From contig CALSUH010000020.1 of the NCBI GenBank assembly GCA_943789485.1, forward strand, positions 1 to 59,204: a stretch of DNA of 59,204 nt, written 5' to 3'. Positions 8,703-17,813 of the stretch are shown here, one piece after another. The DNA is from an uncultured Pseudomonadales bacterium (lineage in GTDB: Bacteria; Pseudomonadota; Gammaproteobacteria; Pseudomonadales; Pseudohongiellaceae). How positions within the stretch are numbered: the first letter of the stretch is position 1; every line of letters starts with the position of its first letter. The notes beneath the pieces were generated by a model. That model did not search any database. It was not told the DNA's origin and worked only from the letters and a program-made list of their open reading frames with translations. Position numbers and translations under genes: made by a program.

Positions 8703-10860
8703 AGAATCGGCGTACAAACGTGCTTACGAACGACAGAAGGTGGCCCGAGAGAAGGCGGAACAGCTTCTAGAAACTCGGTCGCGCGAATTATACGAATCAA
8801 ACACCGTTCTCTCCAAATACAATAAAGAGCTAATTACCCAAAAAGCAATTGCCGAAAGCGCAGTTAAAGCCAAGTCCGAGTTCTTAGCGACTATGTCTCA
8901 TGAACTTCGTACGCCGATGAACGGAGTTGTCGGCATGGTCGATCTGCTAAGCGTGACTGAGCTCGATGTCGATCAACAGAAAATGTTGGAAGTAGTGAAT
9001 GCATCTGCTCAGTCATTGCTCGCTATTATTAACGATATATTGGATTTTTCGAAGATAGATGCAGGCATGCTCAACATAGAAATTGTGGATATGGGGCTGA
9101 GGGAGGTCTTGGACGAAGCTGTCCAAATAATCGAAGCAAATGCACTATTAAAGGGAGTCAAGCTCCTGTCTTATGTTGATCCGGGCATCGTTTATTATCA
9201 ACAAGGCGACCCCACCCGAGTCCGACAGATTCTTATCAACTTAGGCGGCAACGCTATCAAATTTTCTGAGCCTGGCAAGGAAGTGCTAATCCGAGCCGAT
9301 AAAGTTGTCTCTGATGCTGGCTATTCTCGAATACGCTTCAGCGTTATCGATCATGGCATTGGGATTTCCAAAGCAGCCCAGTCAGGCTTGTTTGACGAAT
9401 TTACCCAGGCAGACACGTCGACGACACGGCAGTTTGGGGGAACGGGCTTAGGTCTTGCCATCTCCAAGAAAATGACTCAACTGATGGGTGGTGAAATTGG
9501 CGTGATCAGCGAGACGGGTAAAGGGTCAACCTTCTGGTTTGAATTACCCTTAGCTGATTCTAACAAAGGGCTTGAAAAAGATAAGGCTGATGACCTTTCA
9601 GGCCTGCATGTTCTCGTGGCTAGCTCAAGCGAGAGTTATCGGGAAGTTTGTCAGAGCTACCTTCGCCACGAGAATGCTGAGGTAGAGGTTACGATGGGTA
9701 TTGATGAATGCCTTCAATTCTTCAAAAATGCCGAAGACACTTTTGGCTCTGAATCAATTATCGTCATCCCAGACTTAGATGATTATGCGAAAGTAACCAG
9801 TCTGCGCAAAAATTTTATAGACGCTGGTCTGATGCCTTATCCCCGATTTGTCGTCGGTAACAATCGGCAGCATAAAGATCAAGACCACATCCTTGAGGGA
9901 ATTGAGGAAGTGACGATGATGGACACCAGTCCTATGAGGCGCAGTGCCCTAATAAATGCCGTCGCCATTGCGGCCGGTCGGGCCAGCCCTGAAATTCATC
10001 ACGATGACGACGACTTAATGGAAAGGGTGCAGGCCCCGACCGCCGAAGAAGCTCTGAATCAAGGCAAGCTAATCCTTTTGGCTGAAGACAACCTGACTAA
10101 TCAGCTGGTTATCCATAAGCAACTTAACGCTTTAGGGTATCAGTGCGAGATTGCCAACAATGGCAAGGAAGGGTTCGATATGTGGAAAGCCAAGCCTTAC
10201 TGCATGCTTCTCTCGGATTGCCACATGCCTATATGGGACGGCTTTCAACTGACCGACGCGATCCGCAAGGACGAAAAAAGCACAGGAAAACGTGCGCCTA
10301 TCGTCGCCATTACGGCCAATGCTCTTCACGGTGAGGCGGAGCGCTGTCTGGCTGCGGGGATGGATGACTATATGGCAAAGCCTGTTGCGATGAAGGTTCT
10401 TAAGCAGACCCTGGTTAAGTGGATGGGAAAAGGCAGTACGCTCGGCCAAACTGAAGTTGACTCATCGCTTGAAGTGGCTGTACAGGTTGAGGCGCCAAGC
10501 CAAGCAAATGGTGATGACGATGAAGACAGCACATGTCCTATCGATGAGCGTATGTTGAAGGATATGTTTGGCGATGATGAAGACACCTTCAAAGAGATTT
10601 TGCAGTCTTTTATTGGGCCGTCTGAAGCCATTATTGCTGATTTAATGGCGGCTCATGGGGTTCTCTCAGCTACAGAGATTAAAGCGCATGCGCACAAATT
10701 AAAGTCTTCATCTCGCAGTATTGGTTCTAATAGGATGGCAGATATATGTGCAGCGCTAGAGGCGGCGGGTGGCCAATCAAACTGGGGCCTAATTGATGAG
10801 GAGTTACCTAAATTGGAGCCTGAATATCAAAAAGTGAAAAGCTATATTGATTCACTCTAG
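8695..10860 (+). CDS. Soluble H-NOX-associated hybrid histidine kinase (HnoK-like)
   Basis: The 721-residue product has no transmembrane segment and no sensor domain of its own. A coiled-coil N-terminus (about 1-60) leads to a HisKA domain with His69 in MSHELRTPMNG. A HATPase domain, a degenerate receiver, a true receiver with Asp508 in LLSDCHMP and an HPt domain with His667 follow. This is the architecture of H-NOX-associated kinases, which receive the signal by protein contact with H-NOX. The ATG at 8695 is preferred over one at 8656 because it overlaps the H-NOX stop (ATGACTGA) and the upstream codons lie wholly inside the H-NOX gene. Its phosphorelay half is nearly identical to that of the CHASE8 kinase upstream, so both should signal to the same response partner. 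No GGDEF, EAL or DNA-binding output gene lies nearby. Confidence 0.9.
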   Translation: MTEESAYKRAYERQKVAREKAEQLLETRSRELYESNTVLSKYNKELITQKAIAESAVKAKSEFLATMSHELRTPMNGVVGMVDLLSVTELDVDQQKMLEVVNASAQSLLAIINDILDFSKIDAGMLNIEIVDMGLREVLDEAVQIIEANALLKGVKLLSYVDPGIVYYQQGDPTRVRQILINLGGNAIKFSEPGKEVLIRADKVVSDAGYSRIRFSVIDHGIGISKAAQSGLFDEFTQADTSTTRQFGGTGLGLAISKKMTQLMGGEIGVISETGKGSTFWFELPLADSNKGLEKDKADDLSGLHVLVASSSESYREVCQSYLRHENAEVEVTMGIDECLQFFKNAEDTFGSESIIVIPDLDDYAKVTSLRKNFIDAGLMPYPRFVVGNNRQHKDQDHILEGIEEVTMMDTSPMRRSALINAVAIAAGRASPEIHHDDDDLMERVQAPTAEEALNQGKLILLAEDNLTNQLVIHKQLNALGYQCEIANNGKEGFDMWKAKPYCMLLSDCHMPIWDGFQLTDAIRKDEKSTGKRAPIVAITANALHGEAERCLAAGMDDYMAKPVAMKVLKQTLVKWMGKGSTLGQTEVDSSLEVAVQVEAPSQANGDDDEDSTCPIDERMLKDMFGDDEDTFKEILQSFIGPSEAIIADLMAAHGVLSATEIKAHAHKLKSSSRSIGSNRMADICAALEAAGGQSNWGLIDEELPKLEPEYQKVKSYIDSL

Positions 10861-10866
10861 GCCTGA
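9200..10866 (+). repeat. Direct repeat, copy 2 (kinase C-terminal modules)
   Basis: This is the second copy of the repeat at 6342-8008. The two copies are in the same orientation and flank the H-NOX gene and the N-terminal part of the second kinase. Recombination between them would remove 2,858 bases and leave a single intact CHASE8 kinase. Confidence 0.9.
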
Positions 10867-10872
10867 AAAATT

Positions 10873-11175
10873 GGGGTCAGAGTAAATATCCAGTAGTTTT
10901 GGTTCTCTGAGCATTAGGCTTAAACTGTTGATACCACGTTCTTTATAATTGGCGTTGGGAGATATTATGACGAGTAATCCGTCCAAATATCGTGAGTCAT
11001 TGGGTTTTGCAATTGATATGGAATTATTGAAAGATATTCTCTATTCATTCAACAAAAGCTACGTGCTGGGGACAAAGCGTTTTAAGACGAGGTAAAAGCA
11101 TTCAGCAGCGCCGAGTAAGGTCAGTTAAGAGAGGCGGGGAAAGTCCATAAACTACTGGATATTTACTCTGCCCCC
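10873..11175. mobile_element. Deletion derivative (MITE-like) of the RAYT transposon family
   Basis: The ends are near-perfect inverted copies of GGGGTCAGAGTAAATATCC followed by AGTAGTTT. The inside retains a decayed piece of the transposase C-terminus (reading YSFNKSYVLGTKRFKTR), comparable to the tail of the transposase at 45651-46334. No complete transposase is present, so it can move only with help in trans. It lies between the second kinase and the convergent PQQ dehydrogenase gene. Confidence 0.85.
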
Positions 11176-11195
11176 ATTGATTGTCCCTGCGATTC

Positions 11196-13382
11196 TTAGG
11201 GCAACTTAAAGACATAAAGCGCGTTATGTCCGTTGGGGCTGACCATTTCTGGAGCCAGAAAGCTACCTATGCGCCACGGACTGCCACCGTCACGCCCAGC
11301 TGGAATGGCTATGTACTGCTCGCCATCAATCGCGTAAGTCGCTGGAAACCCCTGGGCTGATGTAGCGAGTCGAGTGCGCCATAACTCTTCGCCACTGCTA
11401 ATATCATAGGCATGCACATAGCGGTCATAGTCTCCGATGAACAGTAAATCACCGCCAGTTGCGAGCCCGGCAGTGAGGTAGGGTGCGCGTTGCTCAACAC
11501 TCCAGCTCTCTTCCATGGACACTACATCATAGGCCGCGAGCTTACCAAACTGGCCATTTGTTCCCGGCATCTCCATCCACATGCGATCGCCCTGATTACC
11601 ACCTGAGCCGATCTCGAGCGTCGTCTCCCGTGGCGACATTTCCATACAGGATTGGCTCAGTGGTATTACTAGCTGGCGGGAAGGAGAATGGTAGGCGCTC
11701 GATTGCCAGTTGTGGCCGCCGGCTGTTGACGGGCAGACGGACAACCATTCACCGATCTGCATATCACGAATGTCGTCTCTGTATCTGACCTGCCCGGTTT
11801 CAAGGTTTACTTCCGGGAAAACATTTTGATAAACGGTTTCGCGCAAGCCGCGAAATTCTCCAGTGCGGCGATCCAATTTCCAGAGTATGCCGCTCTTTCC
11901 AATAGTCATCAGATAAGGTTCATCAAAGACGTCTATCAATACTTGTTCGAATGCTTCATCCATGTCGAGAGACTCGCCCGGCACGTGTTGGCGATACCAG
12001 ACTATACGGCCGTCTTGTGGGTCGATAGCCAGCGTGCTGTTGGAATATAAAGCAGCATCGTCGGTGGAGAGGCCGCGACTCGCCGCCATCCAAGGCTTGG
12101 CTTGTGCGGTGCCAAAAAACACTAGCCCCAATTCGGGGTCCCAACTACCAGTCATCCATACATCGACGCCGCCGCGAAGTTCCAGTGGTAAACCTGCCCA
12201 GCTATCATCCCCAGGCTGGCCGGGCTGTGCTACCGTAAAGGTTCGCCATAATTCCTCGCCTGTACCGGCATCGTGCCCGGTAATAAAACAACTCTCTTTG
12301 TAGAAGCGGCCGCAACCAGAGATGCCGTTAATTACAATGCCATCGGCTACTATAGGACCGGTGGTGTTGGAATAGCCTAGTGCCTCGTCGGCTACCTCGA
12401 TATCCCAGCGCACGGCGCCGGTGCGAGCATCTAGTGCCACTAGGTGAGCATCGGTCGTGGCAACATAGATTAGGTCCTGCCACATAGCCAGAGTGCGAAG
12501 CAAACCGCCGTTGCGCCCGCCTTCGGGGAAGGTTCTCTGATACTCCCACAGTAAAGTGCCATCGCGTCCGTCCAGTGCCTGAACAACATTGCCAAAATTG
12601 GGAATGTAGACGATGCCGTTTCTAATCAATGGTCCAGGTTGACTGCGCCCGGGCGCCATGCCCCATACCCAAGCAAGGGTCAGGTTGCCCACATTATCCT
12701 TGTTAATCTGATCTAGCGGACTAAAGCCATGACTGTTGGGACTTCGACGCCAATAAGTCCAGTCTTCGGCAGCTGGGTCTGCCAGTTCGGCATCACTAAC
12801 ATTAACGAAACCATTAACAGGCAGCCAGGAACGGGTAATGGCGCGTTCGGACCGATATACTGTAGCGATCTCAGGCACTGCATTGAGAGAGTCAGGGGAA
12901 GGTATCGTTCCCGCCTGTCCTGGGCGGGGGATGCGCTGCACGATCGCCGTGCCACTCGCAGACTCGCTATTCAAAAAGGCTACTCCGGGGCTGGTGAGGC
13001 TAAGAGTTCTGTCACTGCCTGGCACTGCATTCTCGGCTAGAAGAAAGGCGACAAGTGCACTGTATTCTTCCTCACTCAATGAGCCGGGCGCCTGTGGTGG
13101 CATGGTTCGATCCAGTAAGTCTTGAAGCTCGGTTACGTTTCGATTGCTCCAGTTAGCACGAAAATTACCGTCATTGAGTGCGGGTGCCTCGAATGCTCCT
13201 TGGAGATCTGTAAGGTGACATGTGGAACAGTTTTGTTGGTAAAGTATCGCTCCAGCTTGAGCTTGAGACTCCGTGTACGAGGCCTGTTCTAATTGCTGCG
13301 CGACAGCGCCACTATAGCAAACCAGCGCTGCCAGGAAGAGAGCAGGTTTAATTGCCCGGCAATCTGGTAGTCGTGGTTTCAT
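11196..13382 (-). CDS. PQQ-dependent dehydrogenase with N-terminal cytochrome c domain
   Basis: The 728-residue secreted protein has a signal peptide ending near AVAQQ and a class I cytochrome c domain with CSTCH (Cys52, Cys55, His56) and a likely Met ligand in RTMPPQAP. A long eight-bladed beta-propeller of the quinoprotein dehydrogenase type follows, with repeated tryptophan-docking segments such as GTLLWEYQ, GAVRWDIEV and GEELWRTR. Enzymes of this type oxidise alcohols, sugars or aldehydes in the periplasm and pass electrons to heme c. Most quinohemoproteins carry the heme domain at the C-terminus; here it is at the N-terminus. It is the last of three minus-strand genes spaced by 10-17 bases. 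Substrate unknown. Confidence 0.85.
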   Translation of the reverse strand: MKPRLPDCRAIKPALFLAALVCYSGAVAQQLEQASYTESQAQAGAILYQQNCSTCHLTDLQGAFEAPALNDGNFRANWSNRNVTELQDLLDRTMPPQAPGSLSEEEYSALVAFLLAENAVPGSDRTLSLTSPGVAFLNSESASGTAIVQRIPRPGQAGTIPSPDSLNAVPEIATVYRSERAITRSWLPVNGFVNVSDAELADPAAEDWTYWRRSPNSHGFSPLDQINKDNVGNLTLAWVWGMAPGRSQPGPLIRNGIVYIPNFGNVVQALDGRDGTLLWEYQRTFPEGGRNGGLLRTLAMWQDLIYVATTDAHLVALDARTGAVRWDIEVADEALGYSNTTGPIVADGIVINGISGCGRFYKESCFITGHDAGTGEELWRTFTVAQPGQPGDDSWAGLPLELRGGVDVWMTGSWDPELGLVFFGTAQAKPWMAASRGLSTDDAALYSNSTLAIDPQDGRIVWYRQHVPGESLDMDEAFEQVLIDVFDEPYLMTIGKSGILWKLDRRTGEFRGLRETVYQNVFPEVNLETGQVRYRDDIRDMQIGEWLSVCPSTAGGHNWQSSAYHSPSRQLVIPLSQSCMEMSPRETTLEIGSGGNQGDRMWMEMPGTNGQFGKLAAYDVVSMEESWSVEQRAPYLTAGLATGGDLLFIGDYDRYVHAYDISSGEELWRTRLATSAQGFPATYAIDGEQYIAIPAGRDGGSPWRIGSFLAPEMVSPNGHNALYVFKLP

Positions 13383-13392
13383 TAGGCTGTCC

Positions 13393-14715
13393 TTATTTAC
13401 TCACCGTGAGAATTTCCTGTCTAGCGCGGCGTTCTGTAACGGCCTCGGCAAACTGCTCTTCATTCATATAGGTGATTCCCACCCAGGCGTGACTCATCTC
13501 GTCGACACCGCGGCGGCCAAATACTACCCACTGCTCGGGGTCAGGATTTAGCGGGTTATTGACAGTGTTATCAAACACCGATGTGAATTGTAAGACGGTG
13601 CCTTTGGGAAGCAATGGCTTGGCATCGTCGGCATAGAGATAGGAAATCTGCCAGTTGTGATTGTACTTGTTCACCTGACTGAGCACTTCCTTGCGGCCAT
13701 CCGGGAAGATGGCTTCCATGGTCATCACTTTGCCACGCATATGCAGGTGAGGCCTATAGCTGTGGATGACGGCCGGCGCATCGAGTACGTGTGTACCTTG
13801 TAATACTTGATAGCCATGGGGAGGGATAACAATATCCTGCCCTCTCGCCATGCCATTCAGCCCATCTACCCTGAACATGGCTTCGCCGGCGGTTTCTAGT
13901 TCGGGAGTGAAACCTTCATCGTAGAACCACAAGCCTACCTCAACCACGTCATCTTCCCCTTCTGCACCGACAGGGAAATAATGTAAATTCCAAGCTATAT
14001 GGCCATTGGCGGGAACCTTCATGCCTGTGCCATCGGGATAGACCTCCCAAGACTTTCCAACACCATAGCGAGCAAGTGCGACCTGACGTGTTTCGCCCTC
14101 TGGCACCAGCACGGCGTGACCGTGATGCACCACCTTTTTACCTAGTGGGTAAGAAGGCTTGAATTCTGCGGCACGCAACCAGCGATCTTTCTCCATGCCT
14201 TCGAAGGGCACGTCGGGTGTCCACCATTGATCCTGGCCGTTGGCAATTACATCGAAGGGTGTTGATTTGATTATCAAATCCGGTGGGCCAAGCTGTTCGG
14301 TTAGTTGCCAAGCCGAGCCGCTAGGAATTTCGATGGGAGTGGGAAGATGCGCAGGGTTTCCTTCCGGTGCGCCGCTGTCCACCCAGGAAGAGATTGTCGC
14401 GATCTGTTCATCACTTAAGGAGGCGTCGTTCTTGAATTCCTGAATGCCTGTGGTGGTATCGATGTGCCAAGGTGGCATGATGCGTTTGCTGGTGCGGTCT
14501 TTAATCAGGGCGGCAAACGGGTTCACCTGTTGATAGCTCTGTAATGGCATCGGGGCGATGCCTTCGGGGTTATGGCAGGTTACGCACTTTTCTTGAAGTA
14601 TTGGAGCGATATCACGTGAATAGGTAATGTCCTGAGCTTGCGCGTTTCCGATCAGGGATGCTACGAAAACGGCGGCTAGAATACATGCTGTTTTACTTTG
14701 CTCTATCTTGCTCAT
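13393..14715 (-). CDS. Secreted cytochrome c with copper monooxygenase-like C-terminal domain
   Basis: The 440-residue product has a signal peptide ending AQAQD and a cytochrome c segment with CVTCH (Cys44, Cys47, His48) and MPPWH. From about residue 140 there is a beta-rich region with HHGHAVLVPEG, WNLHYFPVG and HSYRPHLHMRGKV. These histidine pairs look like the CuM/CuH ligands of copper type II ascorbate-dependent monooxygenases (peptidylglycine monooxygenase-like fold). Proteins of this cytochrome plus monooxygenase-like layout often accompany PQQ dehydrogenases. A role in oxidising an organic substrate in the periplasm is inferred; catalytic activity is unproven. It sits between the PQQ gene downstream and a frameshifted secreted-protein gene upstream, in one probable operon. 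Confidence 0.65.
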   Translation of the reverse strand: MSKIEQSKTACILAAVFVASLIGNAQAQDITYSRDIAPILQEKCVTCHNPEGIAPMPLQSYQQVNPFAALIKDRTSKRIMPPWHIDTTTGIQEFKNDASLSDEQIATISSWVDSGAPEGNPAHLPTPIEIPSGSAWQLTEQLGPPDLIIKSTPFDVIANGQDQWWTPDVPFEGMEKDRWLRAAEFKPSYPLGKKVVHHGHAVLVPEGETRQVALARYGVGKSWEVYPDGTGMKVPANGHIAWNLHYFPVGAEGEDDVVEVGLWFYDEGFTPELETAGEAMFRVDGLNGMARGQDIVIPPHGYQVLQGTHVLDAPAVIHSYRPHLHMRGKVMTMEAIFPDGRKEVLSQVNKYNHNWQISYLYADDAKPLLPKGTVLQFTSVFDNTVNNPLNPDPEQWVVFGRRGVDEMSHAWVGITYMNEEQFAEAVTERRARQEILTVSK

Positions 14716-14732
14716 GGTTAGTTAGCTCCGTG

Positions 14733-15568
14733 TTAGTTGCTCACGCTGATGTTGTAGTAGGCATTGCTGTGACAACAATAAAATTCAAAAGCAGCAACAC
14801 TGTCGATGGTTTGTAGACGGATAGTGTATTCACCGGGTTCGGAGAACGTCGCATTCACGCTGGCGTGGCCCGAATCCGTGGTAATCATGGCTTCCTGGGT
14901 GTCGAACTCGACCTCGCCGGGTCCGGCATGATGTGACCACCCCGTCCATATCTGCGGATCGGGATGCTCGATCCAGGCTTCGATAGTAAGTGGCTGTCCC
15001 ACAGTCGCGCTAAGGGTAGCGCGATTATGGATGCCCTTACGTCCGCGTACACCAGTCTCATTAGCCCCGAGCCTTATCAGTGGGGCCAGATCGCCGCGCC
15101 CCTTGGACCTAGGTTCATCGAGTACATAAGCCGGCTTCAGGTGTCCGGGGACGCTGAGGTTTTCGCCTGCGCTGGATAGATGCCACACAATCTTTTCTTC
15201 GCGGCCAAAGTCTTTCGGCACGGTGATGCTAAAGGCGCAAAAAATGTGACGATAGCGCGGTGGCAGCGGATCAAATGAGTGGGAAGCTGAGTGGGAAAGC
15301 GTGTGTCGCTTAGATAATTTGCTTCGCCTATAGGGATATCCAGTGCCTGTTCGGAATTCAAATTGAAATAACCGAAGCACATGGTGTTGCTGCCGTCATC
15401 ATTCTGGAACCAGCCATCAAATAGTGGAATCACCGGCTGGCCATGTGAGCGAATGAGTTCGGCAGACCAGTATTGCTGAGAAAGTTCGATTTGTTGCCCA
15501 TGGATGCTTGCAGGCAGCAGGGAAAGCACAAGTGCGATTGTTAGCTGAGGTGTAACGAATCGGGGCAT
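14733..15568 (-). pseudogene. Secreted beta-rich protein, split by a one-base frameshift
   Basis: Two overlapping minus-strand frames together make one protein of about 278 residues. The first (from 15568) has a signal peptide (LLPASIHGQQ) and the segment GYFNLNSEQALDIPIGEANY, ending at PTHL. The sense then continues in another frame as FDPLPPRYRHIFCAFSITVP through to the stop at 14733. Adding one T in the run at about 15273-15275 joins PTH to FDPLPP and restores the frame. The C-terminus (GHASVNATFSEPGEYTIRLQ) is an immunoglobulin-like strand pattern. Function unknown; its position as first gene of the PQQ operon suggests a periplasmic helper. It could be a true pseudogene or an assembly error. 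Confidence 0.7.
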
Positions 15569-15742
15569 AATCGATCGTCCGGGCGCAGGCCCTTGTTAGA
15601 GTTTTTTGTTGTTATTTTGTTCGATACTACGGTAAAAACCACATTATGTCTTGTTTTCTGAACAGTTGGGTCGCTCTCAAAAATCCTGCTAGACTGCACC
15701 CAATGCTGCCGAAATAAAAACAATACGTTGAGGTGTCACCCG

Positions 15743-17785
15743 ATGATTAAACACCCCTTTCTTTTTGTAGTCTTGTGGCTATGCTCTGCGGCCGCTTTTG
15801 CTCAGCAGGGTGCGCCTGACGGGGAATGGCCTACCTACGGGGGAGATCTGGGGCATACTCGTTATTCGCCACTGGAGCAGATTAACGCAGAGAATTTCTC
15901 TGATCTTGAGGTCGCTTGGCGCTTCAAAACCGACAACCTGGGGCCGAGTCCGGAATATCGTTTTCAGGCCACGCCACTGGTTGTGAATGGGGTAATGTAT
16001 ACCACGGGCGGGTCGCGCCGCGCCGTAGTTGCTCTCGATGCGCGTACCGGCGAATTGCTGTGGAAATACGCGCTTAATGAAGGCGCAAGAGCGGCGAATG
16101 CGCCGCGACAATTGTCCGGACGTGGCCTTGCACTGTGGCAAGACGGCGAAGACACTAGGATTATATATGTGACACCTGGTTACCAAATGATTGCGCTCGA
16201 TGGATCGACCGGCAGGCCGGTGCAGTCATTCGGAGTCGAGGGCATAGTCGACCTGAAGCAGCACGCCGATCAGATGATTGATCTAGAGACCGGTGAGATA
16301 GGGCTTCATTCGACGCCGATAGTCGCCAAGGATGTAGTAATAATAGGAGCAGCACATCGCACCGGTGGTAACCCCCGTAGCCGTGAGAACGTGAAAGGCT
16401 ATGTAAGGGGTTTCGATGTGCGTACCGGAGAGCGGCTATGGATATTCCATACTGTTCCAATGCCCGGCGAATATGGTTATGAATCGTGGCAGGATGGCTC
16501 CGCCTCCTATACAGGAAACACCGGCGTGTGGGCGCAGATATCGGTAGACCTAGAACTCGAAACAGTCTATTTGCCAGTTGAGGCAGCCACCGGCGACTAC
16601 TTTGGTGCCAATCGACCTGGCGATAATCTATTCGCCGAATCCCTTCTGGCCGTTGATCTTTATACAGGGGAACGCAAATGGCATTACCAATTTGTCCACC
16701 ACGGCATTTGGGATCACGATATTCCCTGTGCGCCTATTCTGCTTGATATCATCGTTGATGGTCAGTTGCGTAAAGCTGTGGCGCAGCCAACAAAGCAGGC
16801 ATTTCTCTATGTATTCGACAGAATAACCGGCGTGCCAATCTGGCCCATTGTTGAAAGATCGGTTGGGGTGGGCGATGTGCCAGGTGAATGGTATTCACCA
16901 ACCCAGCCTATGCCGACCCGTCCACCGGCTTATGATCGCCAAGGGGTAACACCAGATGATCTTTTGGATTTCACGCCGCAGTTGCATAGTGCGGCAGAAG
17001 AGGTTGCCAGCTGGTACAAGATGGGCCCGTTGTTTACGCCTGCGGTAGTCAGCAACATTGATGGTCCTCTTGGTGTTTTGATGGCACCTGCCACTGGCGG
17101 AGGCACTAACTGGCCTGGAGGTTCATTCGATCCGCAGACCAACATACTCTATGTTTCTTCTAATAGTTCGGTTGCTAGTCTTGCCGTGGTGCCACCTTAT
17201 CCGGGTCAATCGGATATGGCTTACATTCAAGGCAATGCAGCCACCGGTCCGCGCACCTCCGGTGGCGCCGGATCTTCCGCAGGTGGCGGGCGAACAGAGT
17301 TCAATGCCGCGGTGGGGGAGCGGCCGGTTTCTTCCCGCGGGCGTCCTCCCATCGGCTTGCGCGTTGATGGTCTGCCGTTATTGAAACCACCCTATGGGAA
17401 AGTTACGGCAATCGATATGAACGAGGGCTCAATACTTTGGCAGATTGCACACGGGCAGACGCCCGACAATATTGCTAATCATCCTGCTCTGGTCGACATC
17501 GACCTACCGCGCACCGGTCAGAACGCGTCGGTGGGCACGCTCGTGACGAAAACCTTGCTGATCGCAGGCGAAGCACAGCTAACAACAGATCCCGATACCG
17601 GAGAACGCAGGGCGATGTTGCGTGCTTATGACAAGGCAACTGGCTTTGAAGTTGGAGCAGTCACCTTGCCGGCCCCGCAGACAGGTTCTCCTATGACTTA
17701 CCAGATAGAAGGGGAGCAGTATCTGGCCATTGCAATAAGCGGGAGCGGTTACTCTGGTGAGATGCGCGTATTACGTTTACCCTAA
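15743..17785 (+). CDS. PQQ-dependent dehydrogenase (glucose-dehydrogenase-like subgroup)
   Basis: The 680-residue protein has a signal peptide ending AAAFAQQ, then WPTYGGDLGHTRYSPLEQIN, the standard start of membrane-type PQQ propellers. Blades with GELLWKYAL, GERLWIFHT, GERKWHYQF and GSILWQIAH follow. There is no heme motif, so electrons must go to a separate acceptor such as a nearby cytochrome c. The ATG at 15743 is preferred to an in-frame TTG at 15728 because GAGGTG stands the right distance before it. The gene diverges from the minus-strand PQQ operon across a 170-base gap, so the two units probably share a regulatory region. A metallo-beta-lactamase-fold gene follows directly. Substrate unknown. 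Confidence 0.88.
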   Translation: MIKHPFLFVVLWLCSAAAFAQQGAPDGEWPTYGGDLGHTRYSPLEQINAENFSDLEVAWRFKTDNLGPSPEYRFQATPLVVNGVMYTTGGSRRAVVALDARTGELLWKYALNEGARAANAPRQLSGRGLALWQDGEDTRIIYVTPGYQMIALDGSTGRPVQSFGVEGIVDLKQHADQMIDLETGEIGLHSTPIVAKDVVIIGAAHRTGGNPRSRENVKGYVRGFDVRTGERLWIFHTVPMPGEYGYESWQDGSASYTGNTGVWAQISVDLELETVYLPVEAATGDYFGANRPGDNLFAESLLAVDLYTGERKWHYQFVHHGIWDHDIPCAPILLDIIVDGQLRKAVAQPTKQAFLYVFDRITGVPIWPIVERSVGVGDVPGEWYSPTQPMPTRPPAYDRQGVTPDDLLDFTPQLHSAAEEVASWYKMGPLFTPAVVSNIDGPLGVLMAPATGGGTNWPGGSFDPQTNILYVSSNSSVASLAVVPPYPGQSDMAYIQGNAATGPRTSGGAGSSAGGGRTEFNAAVGERPVSSRGRPPIGLRVDGLPLLKPPYGKVTAIDMNEGSILWQIAHGQTPDNIANHPALVDIDLPRTGQNASVGTLVTKTLLIAGEAQLTTDPDTGERRAMLRAYDKATGFEVGAVTLPAPQTGSPMTYQIEGEQYLAIAISGSGYSGEMRVLRLP

Positions 17786-17813
17786 AAATAGTTAATTGAA
17801 TCGAGGAAGCATT

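Noticed and set aside
3543..10860. A c-di-GMP circuit with its enzyme encoded in the island
   Set aside because: No GGDEF, EAL or HD-GYP domain is encoded anywhere in the window. A c-di-GMP output is possible only through genes elsewhere.
15137..15568. Programmed ribosomal frameshift in the secreted-protein gene
   Set aside because: There is no slippery heptamer with a following pseudoknot, and several unrelated genes in the window have similar one-base breaks, so decay or sequencing error is simpler.
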